A stretch of DNA of 27,489 nt. Source: Lachnospiraceae bacterium. Its GTDB lineage: Bacteria; Bacillota; Clostridia; Lachnospirales; Lachnospiraceae. Shown here one piece after another: positions 6,826 to 14,527 of the stretch. Made by a program: the position numbers and the translations under genes. The notes below the pieces were generated by a model. It saw only the letters and a list, made by a program, of their open reading frames with translations, had not been told where the DNA came from and made no database searches. The stretch lies in assembly GCA_900766915.1 (NCBI GenBank), contig CAAFXE010000217.1, forward strand, positions 1-27,489, given 5' to 3'. Each line of letters begins with the position of its first letter. Positions within the stretch are counted from its first letter, which is position 1.

Positions 6826-9261
6826 GTGAGACATCAGGATATCATTGATCAGATGACGTTAGAAGAAAAAGCGGCATTTTTAAGCGGAAAAAATGTGTGG
6901 CAGACTTATGATTTCCCGCGTCTTGGGATTCCGTCAATTTTCTGCTCTGACGGACCTCACGGAATCCGTAAGCAGGCCGGTGCCGGAGACCATTTGGGAC
7001 TGAATGCATCTTTACCTGCAACCTGTTTCCCAACAGCAGCTACCATTGCCAACAGCTGGAATGAGGAACTTGGAGAAGAACTGGGAAAAGCACTGGGGGA
7101 AGAAGCAGCATCCCAGGAAGTGAATGTACTTTTAGGACCTGGATTAAATATTAAAAGAAGTCCGTTATGCGGAAGAAATTTCGAATATTTTTCTGAAGAC
7201 CCCTATCTTTCAGGAAAGATGGCAGCATCTTATGTAAGAGGTATTCAGAGTCAGGGCATTTATGCATGTCCAAAACATTTTGCAGTGAACAGCCAGGAGC
7301 TTCGCCGTATGGCAATGAACTCTGTTCTGGATGAAAGAACACTGCGGGAAATTTATCTGACAGGATTTGAAATTGCCGTGAAGGAAGGCGAGGCAAAATC
7401 CATTATGACAAGTTACAATGAAATTAATGGCGTATATGCCAATGAAAATAAATATCTTTTGAAGGATGTTCTCCGTGAGGAATGGGGATTTGACGGAATT
7501 GTTATTACCGACTGGGGTGCATCCAATGACCATGTGGAAGGTGTAAGGGTTGGTTCCAATCTGGAAATGCCCTCTCCGGGTCTGGATTCAGCAAGAGAAC
7601 TGATCAGTGCAGTGAATGAAAAGAGACTTTCCATGGAGGAACTGGATGCCTGTGTGGATGATTTATTAGATGCAGTGATCACACTGACAGAGAATGCGAA
7701 GACGAGACCTCAGAGCTTTGACGAGAAAGCTCATCATGACCTCGCAAGAAAGGCAGCAGAGGAAAGTGCAGTTCTATTAAAGAATGCAGAAAATATTTTG
7801 CCTTTAAAGAAAGATACAAAAGTTGCCATCATCGGTGATTTTGCATTCGTTCCAAGATACCAGGGAGCAGGTTCTTCCATGGTAAACCCGACAAGTATTG
7901 AGAGCATGGAAACTGTTGCTGAGGAATGCAGCCTTCAGATCATCGGAATGAACCGGGGATACTTAAGAAACGGCCAGGCTGATGACGCTATGAGAAAGGA
8001 AGCATTAGATCTTGCGAAAATGGCAGATGTTGTGATCTATTGCTTCGGATTAGATGAATTAAGTGAATCAGAAGGTATGGATCGTATTCATATGAGAATT
8101 CCACAGAACCAGATCGAACTGTTAGAAGACATTGCAAGAGTCAATACCAATGTGGTTGGCTTCCTAAGTGCCGGTTCCTCTATTGAAATGCCATGGCAGT
8201 CCTGCTGTAAGGCGATCCTTCATGGGTACTTAAACGGACAGGCCGGAGCAAGTGCCATGTTAAATATCCTGACAGGAAAGGTAAATCCATCAGGAAGGTT
8301 AAACGAGACTTATCCGATCAAATACGAGGATACACCTGCATTCCATAACTTCCCAAGTACGGAAAGAAATGCAGAGTACCGTGAAGGTGTCTATGTAGGT
8401 TACCGTTATTATGATACAAGTAAGGTAAGAGTTCAGTATCCATTTGGATTCGGTCTTTCCTATACAAGCTTTGAATATTCTGACATCAGAGCAGACGAAA
8501 ATGGTGTGGAATTTACCATCACCAATACAGGTTCCCACGATGGAGCAGAAGTAGCACAGCTTTATGTAGGTATGGAAAATGGAAAAATCTTCCGTCCTGC
8601 AAAAGAACTGAAAGGCTTTAAAAAAGTATTCTTAAAAGTAGGAGAAAGCAAAACTGTGAAGATCCCGTTTGATGATAAGACCTTCCGTTACTGGAATGTA
8701 TCTACCCATCAGTGGGAAATCGAAGGCGGACAGTGGCAGATCATGATTGGTGCCAGTGTTGCTGATATCAGATTACAGGCGGCAGTGGAAGTGGCAGGTA
8801 CCAATGCAGAAGTTCCATATGTGAAGGAAGAAATGCCTTCTTACTATTCAGGACTGATCCAGCAGGTGAAGGATGAAGAGTTCGAAAAGCTGCTTGGTGA
8901 AAAGATACCTGATGGAAAATGGAACGGTGAGCTGGGACTTAACGATGCAATCTGTCAGATGTACTATGCAAAGAGCGGTCTCGCAAGACTGATCTATAAC
9001 ATTCTTACTTCCATGAAGAAAAAGAGTGAAGAAAAAGGAAAACCGGACCTGAATATTCTGTTCATCTACAATATGCCGTTTAGAGGAATCGCAAAGATGA
9101 CAGGCGGTGCAGTAAGTATGAGAATGGTTCGTGGAATGGTAACCGTGGTTAACGGACATTTCTTTAAAGGAATGAAACAGATCATTGGCGGATTCTTCGA
9201 AAATTCAAAAGCTAATAAGGCTTATACAGCAAAGATTTCGTCAGCAGGAGACGTAAAATAA
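6826..9261 (+). CDS. Cytoplasmic GH3 beta-glycosidase with C-terminal extension
   Basis: A GH3 enzyme of about 811 residues with normal domain order. The barrel (about 1-280) contains SDGPHGIRKQ, GRNFEYFSEDP, KHFAVNSQE and nucleophile D229 in ITDWGAS. The sandwich domain (about 300-560) contains the GAGSSMVNP region and ends at FGFGLSYTSF; an FN3-like domain (about 565-645) follows. The last roughly 130 residues are an extra region I do not recognise, with amphipathic stretches (LARLIYNILTSMKKK, GMKQIIGGFF). There is no signal peptide, so it should act inside the cell. An ATG at 6766 is in frame, but that start lies upstream of the hairpin and lacks a ribosome site. GTG 6826 follows AGGAGG by nine bases and begins the family-typical VRHQDIIDQMTLEEKAAFLSG without its last residues being altered. 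Likely co-transcribed with the GH3 gene before it and the membrane protein after it. Confidence 0.9.
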   Translation: MRHQDIIDQMTLEEKAAFLSGKNVWQTYDFPRLGIPSIFCSDGPHGIRKQAGAGDHLGLNASLPATCFPTAATIANSWNEELGEELGKALGEEAASQEVNVLLGPGLNIKRSPLCGRNFEYFSEDPYLSGKMAASYVRGIQSQGIYACPKHFAVNSQELRRMAMNSVLDERTLREIYLTGFEIAVKEGEAKSIMTSYNEINGVYANENKYLLKDVLREEWGFDGIVITDWGASNDHVEGVRVGSNLEMPSPGLDSARELISAVNEKRLSMEELDACVDDLLDAVITLTENAKTRPQSFDEKAHHDLARKAAEESAVLLKNAENILPLKKDTKVAIIGDFAFVPRYQGAGSSMVNPTSIESMETVAEECSLQIIGMNRGYLRNGQADDAMRKEALDLAKMADVVIYCFGLDELSESEGMDRIHMRIPQNQIELLEDIARVNTNVVGFLSAGSSIEMPWQSCCKAILHGYLNGQAGASAMLNILTGKVNPSGRLNETYPIKYEDTPAFHNFPSTERNAEYREGVYVGYRYYDTSKVRVQYPFGFGLSYTSFEYSDIRADENGVEFTITNTGSHDGAEVAQLYVGMENGKIFRPAKELKGFKKVFLKVGESKTVKIPFDDKTFRYWNVSTHQWEIEGGQWQIMIGASVADIRLQAAVEVAGTNAEVPYVKEEMPSYYSGLIQQVKDEEFEKLLGEKIPDGKWNGELGLNDAICQMYYAKSGLARLIYNILTSMKKKSEEKGKPDLNILFIYNMPFRGIAKMTGGAVSMRMVRGMVTVVNGHFFKGMKQIIGGFFENSKANKAYTAKISSAGDVK

Positions 9262-9276
9262 GAGGAGGAGCAATCA

Positions 9277-9870
9277 ATGAACTTTATTAATAGTTTTGCC
9301 GAAAAACACCCAAAACTTGCAGAATGGATTCGTAAAGGTGGACTGTTTGTTATTTTCAGCTATGTGGTAACCTTTATCAAAATGCTTCTGTTAATGTTCT
9401 TACCAAACCTTTTCAGAGGCATGGTAGGAAATGCAGAGTGGCTTTGGCCAAACATTCCGGTAACGGTTTTTGGCGTAAAATTAAATCTTGCCATCATTGG
9501 TAATGCTTTGGCAACAGATGCCGCAGGCGTTGTAACAGGAGGTCTTGCATTTACACTGGCAAACCTTACGACGATCTTTATTGGAGAAGTTATCAACTTC
9601 CCGCTTCAGAGAAATATTACATTTAAGAGCAAAGGCCCGGTGGTGCCTCAGATTGCATGTCATTTCCTGGCAACTATCGTGGTATTTTTGGTCATGAATC
9701 TCTTTACCTGTATCTGGAACCCGGTAACCAATGCTTTGATCGCAAACGAAGCATTACGAAATACGATCCAGAGCTTAGTGACAACAGTGGTAACCGGTGG
9801 TGTTGCAATGGTGATCATCTTTGCAGTGGATAACAAAATCTTTTCTCCGGAGTGGGGAAAGAAAAAATAA
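9277..9870 (+). CDS. GtrA-like small membrane protein
   Basis: A 197-residue protein with about four to five hydrophobic helices (roughly residues 22-42, 66-88, 90-108, 122-145, 160-182) and a basic C-terminus (EWGKKK). The segment NFPLQRNITFKSKG after the third helix resembles the NRxxTF signature of GtrA-type proteins, which are thought to help move lipid-linked sugars or take part in cell-surface polysaccharide assembly. It starts 15 bases after the GH3 stop with a good site (GAGGAGGAG), so it belongs to the same operon. That suggests a role tied to glycosides, but no glycosyltransferase is adjacent. The family assignment is moderate; function is unproven. Confidence 0.6.
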   Translation: MNFINSFAEKHPKLAEWIRKGGLFVIFSYVVTFIKMLLLMFLPNLFRGMVGNAEWLWPNIPVTVFGVKLNLAIIGNALATDAAGVVTGGLAFTLANLTTIFIGEVINFPLQRNITFKSKGPVVPQIACHFLATIVVFLVMNLFTCIWNPVTNALIANEALRNTIQSLVTTVVTGGVAMVIIFAVDNKIFSPEWGKKK

Positions 9871-9893
9871 TTTAATAAGCCTCCCTACCCCTT

Positions 9894-9933
9894 CCCTCAT
9901 GGATTCGTATAGAATAATCCATGGGGGATTTTT
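9894..9933 (+). terminator. Intrinsic terminator of the GH3 operon
   Basis: CCCTCATGGAT (9894-9904) pairs with ATCCATGGGGG (9917-9927), one GU pair, followed by ATTTTT. Confidence 0.9.
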
Positions 9934-9962
9934 AATTTCAGGTATCATATGACAGAGAATTA

Positions 9963-9988
9963 TGATAGAATATTACACGATAATGTAA
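9963..9988 (+). promoter_or_regulatory. Extended -10 promoter of the MATE gene with overlapping inverted repeat
   Basis: TGATAGAAT (9963-9971) is an extended -10; no good -35 is seen. An inverted repeat TTACA/TGTAA (9973-9977, 9984-9988) lies at the expected start site and could be an operator. Confidence 0.45.
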
Positions 9989-10012
9989 AATCTGAAAGGA
10001 TGTAAGGGTAAA

Positions 10013-11407
10013 ATGTTTCAGAAATTCAGAAGAAAATATATCGGAGACAGGGCATTCTATGCCATGGTGCTTGGCATTGCTGTGCCGATTATGATACAGA
10101 ACGGAATTACCAACTTTGTCAATCTATTGGACAACATTATGGTAGGGCAGCTGGGGACAGAGCAGATGTCCGGTGTTTCCATCGTCAATCAGTTGATTTT
10201 TGTATATAATCTTTGTATTTTCGGAGGACTTTCCGGTGCAGGAATCTTCACTGCCCAATATTATGGACAGAAGGATGATGACGGAATCCGGTATACTTTC
10301 CGTTATAAGCTCTGGATGGCAGTGATCTTAACTGCGGTTGTTATGGCAGTTTTCCTGCTGTATGGAGGTTCCCTCATTCAACTCTATTTAAATGGAAGCA
10401 GCGATGGGGGAAATCTGGAAGCAGCCCTGAATTATGCCCATACTTATCTATTGCTGATGCTCATTGGACTTCCGGCATTTATGATCCTGCAGGTCTATGC
10501 CAGTACCTTAAGGGAATGCGGGGAGACTGTGGTGCCTATGAAGGCTGGCATGGTGGCAGTCTTTGTAAATCTTGTGTTTAACTACCTGCTGATTTACGGA
10601 AAGTTTGGTTTTCCTGCACTTGGAGTTTCCGGAGCGGCCATTGCCACGGTGCTTTCCAGATATGTGGAAGCATTCATTGTAATCTGGTGGACTCATAGAC
10701 ATAAAGATAAGAATACTTATATCGTAGGGATTTACCGCACCCTGCTGGTGCCTGTAAAGACCGCAAAGAAAATTTTTATAAAGGGGACACCATTGCTGTT
10801 TAATGAGGCTTTGTGGTCCAGTGGTATGGCTGTGCTGGCACAGTGTTATTCTGTCCGGGGGCTCAATGTGGTCGCAGGATTAAATATTGCCAATACAGTC
10901 AATAACCTGTTCAGCGTCGTATTTCTCGCCCTTGGAAATGCTGTGGCCATCATTGTAGGCCAATACCTTGGGGCAGGAGAAATGGATGTAGCAAGAGATA
11001 CGGACAATAAGATGATCGCCTTTTCGGTTCTGTCCTGCAGTGCAATGGCACTGGTGATGCTGGTGGCGGCTCCCTTATTCCCGATGTTATATAACACTTC
11101 TGAAGCGGTAAGGGCGCAGGCAACAGCTTTGATCATTGCTCAGGCAGTCTTTATGCCACAGGCAGCTTTCTTACACGCCGCTTATTTCACCCTCCGTGCC
11201 GGGGGAAAAACAGTCATTACCTTTTTCTTTGACTGTGCCTTTGTCTGGCTTGTGAGCATTCCGGTGGTGTTTGTGCTGAGCCGGTTTACACAAATGCCGG
11301 CACACTACATTTATGCCTGCGGTCAGATGGCAGAGTGGGGAAAATGTATCATCGGATTCATCCTTGTGAAAAAAGGCGTGTGGATTAATAATATTGTCAG
11401 CAAATAA
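10013..11407 (+). CDS. MATE family efflux transporter
   Basis: A 464-residue membrane protein of the multidrug and toxic-compound extrusion family, which exports organic cations or other compounds using Na+ or H+ gradients. It has about twelve hydrophobic helices in two similar halves. The first half has the typical opening (VPIMIQNGITNFVNLLDNIMVGQLG) and GAGIFTAQYYGQ; the second half has the counterpart region NNLFSVVFLALGNAVAIIVGQYLGAG. Length is normal. The ribosome site is weak (AAAGGATG or AAGGG). The gene is 24 bases ahead of an OmpR-type regulator and probably shares its transcript. The substrate cannot be told from sequence. Confidence 0.93.
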   Translation: MFQKFRRKYIGDRAFYAMVLGIAVPIMIQNGITNFVNLLDNIMVGQLGTEQMSGVSIVNQLIFVYNLCIFGGLSGAGIFTAQYYGQKDDDGIRYTFRYKLWMAVILTAVVMAVFLLYGGSLIQLYLNGSSDGGNLEAALNYAHTYLLLMLIGLPAFMILQVYASTLRECGETVVPMKAGMVAVFVNLVFNYLLIYGKFGFPALGVSGAAIATVLSRYVEAFIVIWWTHRHKDKNTYIVGIYRTLLVPVKTAKKIFIKGTPLLFNEALWSSGMAVLAQCYSVRGLNVVAGLNIANTVNNLFSVVFLALGNAVAIIVGQYLGAGEMDVARDTDNKMIAFSVLSCSAMALVMLVAAPLFPMLYNTSEAVRAQATALIIAQAVFMPQAAFLHAAYFTLRAGGKTVITFFFDCAFVWLVSIPVVFVLSRFTQMPAHYIYACGQMAEWGKCIIGFILVKKGVWINNIVSK

Positions 11408-11431
11408 TAGAAGAAAGGCGTGAGATAAATT

Positions 11432-12100
11432 ATGGAACGATTAAAAATACTGGTCGTGGATGATGAGAGCAGAATGCGTAAGCTCATCAGGGACTTTCTT
11501 AAAAAAAGCGGATATGAGGTATTGGAAGCGGAAAATGGTGAGAAAGCAGTGGATATTTTTCTGGCAGAAAAGGACATTGCCCTGATCATTCTGGATGTGA
11601 TGATGCCAAAAATGGATGGCTGGGAAACCTGCAGGGAGATACGTAAAAATTCCAAGGTGCCGATTATCATGTTGACAGCAAAGTCCAGTGAAGAGGATGA
11701 ACTTCGGGGATTTGATCTGGGCGTGGATGAATATATTTCCAAGCCCTTTAGCCCAAAGATTCTGGTAGCAAGAGTAGAAGCGGTGCTTCGCCGCTCTAAT
11801 GCCGGCTCAGATGAAATCCTTACAGTGGGAGATATCGTCATTGACAAGTCTGCCCACAGGGTAACTGTGGAAGGGCGCGAGGTAGAGCTTAGCTATAAGG
11901 AATTTGAACTTCTGACTTATTTTGCTGAAAACCGCGGAATAGCACTGTCCAGAGAAAAGATTCTCAACAACGTATGGAACTATGACTATTTTGGCGATGC
12001 AAGAACCATAGACACTCATGTGAAAAAACTCCGCAGTAAGCTGGGGGACAAAGAATATATTCAAACAGTTTGGGGACTTGGGTACAAATTGGTTGTTTGA
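11432..12100 (+). CDS. OmpR/PhoB-family response regulator
   Basis: A 222-residue transcriptional regulator. The receiver domain (residues 1-118) has acidic residues VDDE, phospho-acceptor D55 (ILDVMMP), T82 in MLTAK and K104 in SKPF. The winged-helix DNA-binding domain (about 128-222) ends in the characteristic TVWGLGYKL. The start follows GAAAGGCGTGAG. No kinase gene is adjacent: a terminator follows the stop almost at once. The unpaired HAMP-type kinase at 25656-27116 is the only candidate partner in the window. Confidence 0.93.
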   Translation: MERLKILVVDDESRMRKLIRDFLKKSGYEVLEAENGEKAVDIFLAEKDIALIILDVMMPKMDGWETCREIRKNSKVPIIMLTAKSSEEDELRGFDLGVDEYISKPFSPKILVARVEAVLRRSNAGSDEILTVGDIVIDKSAHRVTVEGREVELSYKEFELLTYFAENRGIALSREKILNNVWNYDYFGDARTIDTHVKKLRSKLGDKEYIQTVWGLGYKLVV

Positions 12101-12116
12101 AAAAAGGCATAATAAA

Positions 12117-12150
12117 AACAGGTATACGTAATAGGTGTACCTGTTTTTTT
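12117..12150. terminator. Bidirectional terminator between the OmpR regulator and the XRE gene
   Basis: AACAGGTA (12117-12124) pairs with TACCTGTT (12138-12145), with a T-run (12144-12150) on the + strand and an A-run (12114-12118) serving the opposite strand. Confidence 0.85.
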
Positions 12151-12355
12151 AAATCTCGTCAAAAATAAATTCAACAACATCAGAAATGTCACAATGAATC
12201 ATGACACAAATATCATACAGTGTGTTCAAGGTAATGCTTTTATTTTTTCGCAAAGCATCCAAAGTTCCGGTGCTAAAATTGTATTTATGGATCAATTGAT
12301 ATTGCGTAATATTCTTTTTTTCAAGAGTGCGCCAAAATGGTGCATAACTAATCAT
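12149..12355 (-). CDS. Small XRE/Cro-type helix-turn-helix regulator
   Basis: A single-domain regulator of 68 residues (MISYAPFWRTL start). It has the five-helix Cro/C1 pattern: QYQLIHKYNFSTGTLDALRKNKSITLNTLYDICVMIH, written here only as its core, with the recognition helix around STGTLDALRKN, ending in the family-typical CDISDVVEF. An ATG two codons upstream (12361) is in frame, but the GGATGG site suits the inner ATG and most relatives begin there. A TATAAT-like -10 reads at 12395-12390 on this strand with no clear -35. It is isolated on the - strand and not obviously linked to a toxin, phage or conjugative element. Targets are unknown. Confidence 0.8.
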   Translation of the reverse strand: MISYAPFWRTLEKKNITQYQLIHKYNFSTGTLDALRKNKSITLNTLYDICVMIHCDISDVVEFIFDEI

Positions 12356-12505
12356 ATACATCCCATCCGTTCCATAGGAATTTATTTATATTATAGGTAA
12401 ATATTTAAATTTCTACGTTGCCGAAAATATGACAATATAGTATGATGTAAGAATGAAAAGAAAATAAATAAATTCCGGAAGTAAAGTTAACGCATCCCAA
12501 CAGGG

Positions 12506-12534
12506 TTGAAAAAAGATATAGTACCAGTTATAAT
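12506..12534 (+). promoter_or_regulatory. Sigma-A promoter of the V4R-diguanylate cyclase operon
   Basis: TTGAAA (12506-12511), a 17-base spacer and a perfect TATAAT (12529-12534). The -10 is bracketed by CAGT/ACTG, and CCAGT/ACTGG recurs further out, so an operator over the start region is possible. Confidence 0.8.
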
Positions 12535-12589
12535 ACTGTGAACGAACGTTACTGGATGGAATATATTTAGACAAGGAGAAAGCTTCGAC

Positions 12590-13147
12590 ATGAAAAACAT
12601 ATTTATGGAAGATGAATTACATCATAGATTTTCCTGGAGTAAGCTGGGAGATATCAAAGAAGGCAGAGGAGACCTTGGTGAAGAAATGCCAGTCGTTGTT
12701 TACCGGCTGCTGGAATATAGCATGAATCATGTACTGTCAGAGGAATTTGGTGTGGAAAAGGCAAATGATTTGTTTCGTAAGACCGGATATCTGGCAGGAA
12801 GTGAGTTTGCAAAGAATATGTTAGATCTTTCCCAGGGTCTGTCCGGTTTGCTTGCGCAGCTTCAAAGAGTGCTGCGTGAAATGAAAATAGGTGTTTTGCG
12901 TGTGGAAAGCGTTACGGAAAAGAATGATGTCATTATTCTTACAGTCGCGCAGGATCTTGACTGCAGTGGGTTGCCGCCGACGAATGAAGTCGTATGTAAT
13001 TATGATGAAGGATTTATTGCAGGTATTTTAGAGACTTATACAAAGAAACCATATATGGTAAGAGAAATAGACTGCTGGGCATCCGGAGACAGAGTGTGCA
13101 GATTTCGCTGTGTAGCAGATGAGAATGTGGGCAGAGACGATGGATAA
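12590..13147 (+). CDS. V4R domain sensor protein
   Basis: A 185-residue soluble protein whose C-terminal two thirds match the V4R (4-vinyl reductase) small-molecule-binding fold, related to the heme-NO-binding (HNOB) type domain. Supporting features are the helical N-terminus, YNYDEGF-type segment followed by GILETYTKKPY, and the terminal pattern CWASGDRVCRFRC (about 161-173) with clustered cysteines, a common V4R metal or ligand site. No enzymatic domain or membrane segment is present. It overlaps the next gene by eight bases (ATGGATAA), so it is translationally coupled to a diguanylate cyclase and is likely its separate sensor subunit. The ligand is unknown. AAGGAG lies 11 bases before ATG. 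Confidence 0.82.
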   Translation: MKNIFMEDELHHRFSWSKLGDIKEGRGDLGEEMPVVVYRLLEYSMNHVLSEEFGVEKANDLFRKTGYLAGSEFAKNMLDLSQGLSGLLAQLQRVLREMKIGVLRVESVTEKNDVIILTVAQDLDCSGLPPTNEVVCNYDEGFIAGILETYTKKPYMVREIDCWASGDRVCRFRCVADENVGRDDG

Positions 13148-14411
13148 GACAGCACAGATTTTGTTTCAATATTTAAAAGAAATATTATATCATCCTGAAC
13201 AGGCAGAATTGGATATTGAAACTCTCCCTGAGGATTTTAAGAAGCTTGGAATGGGACTTCAGCTTTTGGCAGAATGGATCAGAGAATCAAATGATTTTTC
13301 AAAAGCAATGGTAAAAGGTGAATTGTCCAAGGAACCCCCAGGTGGTGAAAATGTACTGGCAGCACCTATGAAGGCCTTACAGGGGTCTTTGCGTCATCTG
13401 ACATGGCAGACGCAGCAGGTAGCTAAGGGGGACTTCAGCCAGAGGGTAGATTTTATGGGAGAGTTCTCTGAGGCCTTTAATACCATGACAAAACAGCTTG
13501 CTGAGAGAACACAGAGTCTCATAAAAGAAAAGCAGTTGGTGGATTCCATGAATTTGGAATTGAAGAAAAATCTGGAACTGATGCTGGCTCTGACAAATTA
13601 TACACATAATATGATCTATGTTATTTCCAGCAAGGAGAGGAAAAAGATTTTTCAAAACCGTTCTGCAGAATGGTTTGAGAAAACCAGATGTAAGGAAGCC
13701 GGGGTGCTTTGGGAAAAACTTTCCAAACGGGAGTTTGTTAAAGATAGTGAATCTGAAAATTGGGAGATTGATCTTGCTGCTGATGGAAAGGAAGAAGTTA
13801 TCTATTATAGTGTCGAATCATTTAAGATACAATGGGCCGGAACACCTGCAATCGTTCATATTGTCATAGATAATACCCAAAGGAAGAAACAGGAAAATCT
13901 GATTTACAGTATGGCATATGTAGATTCTCTGACAGGTTTGAATAATCGGCGGTATGCTGTGGAGAAAATGGAGAGTCTTCGAAATGCCGGAAAAGATTTT
14001 GTGTTTACAATCATCGACGTGGATAATCTGAAATATTGTAATGATATTTATGGTCATGAAACAGGGGATCATTATCTGAAAAACGTGGCGGATCTTTTGA
14101 AAACCATGCATGGCGGAGATGTGTGTCGTATAGGTGGAGATGAATTTTATATTCTGGAAGAAGGAACGGACCTGGAGCGGCATGACAGAGAGCTTGACCA
14201 TCTTAGAACATTTTTTATGGAGCAGAAAGATTACCCGTATCCTCACAGCTTTAGTTTTGCATCCAATGTGGTTTTGGCGGAAATGGACAAACCACTGGAG
14301 CAGCATATTCGTGAAACTGATAGAAGAATGTATGAATATAAGAGGAAAAATAGAAAACATATAGAAGATATTCAGTATCAGGATGATAGGTTGCCATGCC
14401 ATAAAAAATAA
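13140..14411 (+). CDS. Soluble HAMP-PAS-GGDEF diguanylate cyclase
   Basis: A protein of about 423 residues that should make cyclic di-GMP from two GTP. The N-terminal helical part includes a HAMP-like segment (about 72-120, QVAKGDFSQRVDFMGEFSEAF in outline), a coiled coil, a PAS-like domain (about 140-245) and the GGDEF domain (about 255-415). That domain has DSLTGLNNRR and an intact GGDEF at residues 332-336. The inhibitory RxxD site nine to six residues upstream of GGDEF is absent (M and G at the key places), so product feedback should be weak. No transmembrane helix is seen despite the HAMP-like part. An ATG at 13119 is also in frame; ATG 13140, inside the V4R stop overlap, is preferred as the coupled start. 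Confidence 0.88.
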   Translation: MDKTAQILFQYLKEILYHPEQAELDIETLPEDFKKLGMGLQLLAEWIRESNDFSKAMVKGELSKEPPGGENVLAAPMKALQGSLRHLTWQTQQVAKGDFSQRVDFMGEFSEAFNTMTKQLAERTQSLIKEKQLVDSMNLELKKNLELMLALTNYTHNMIYVISSKERKKIFQNRSAEWFEKTRCKEAGVLWEKLSKREFVKDSESENWEIDLAADGKEEVIYYSVESFKIQWAGTPAIVHIVIDNTQRKKQENLIYSMAYVDSLTGLNNRRYAVEKMESLRNAGKDFVFTIIDVDNLKYCNDIYGHETGDHYLKNVADLLKTMHGGDVCRIGGDEFYILEEGTDLERHDRELDHLRTFFMEQKDYPYPHSFSFASNVVLAEMDKPLEQHIRETDRRMYEYKRKNRKHIEDIQYQDDRLPCHKK

Positions 14412-14414
14412 AGC

Positions 14415-14460
14415 CATATTTATTTGGCACCTTCCAGATATGAGCAAAAAAACATGTAAA
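14415..14460 (+). repeat. Dispersed structured repeat, partial copy 3
   Basis: CATATTTA (14415-14422) faces CAGATATG (14435-14442) over a 12-base loop ending CCTTC, with seven of eight positions able to pair, one as GU. AGCAAAAAAACATGTAAA follows, as in copy 1. Hairpins B and C are lost. Confidence 0.6.
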
Positions 14461-14483
14461 ATATCTGAGCTATTCAGAAAAAT

Positions 14484-14527
14484 AAAATAAGTGATTGTCT
14501 GCAACATTGTAGACAATCACTTATTTT
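14484..14527. terminator. Bidirectional terminator between convergent genes
   Basis: A perfect 17-pair stem, 14484-14500 with 14511-14527, has A- and T-rich ends on both strands. It serves the cyclase gene (+) and the phosphoesterase gene (-), whose last codons and stop lie inside the stem. Confidence 0.9.

Noticed and set aside
12194..12400. 68-residue + strand frame opposite the XRE regulator
   Set aside because: No ribosome site or domain; the - strand frame is a convincing helix-turn-helix protein.
12521..12555. Possible fourth repeat copy near the V4R promoter
   Set aside because: Shares only short words (CGTTACTGGA and CCAGT/ACTGG) with hairpin A, without the following conserved segment; it may just be an operator-like repeat.
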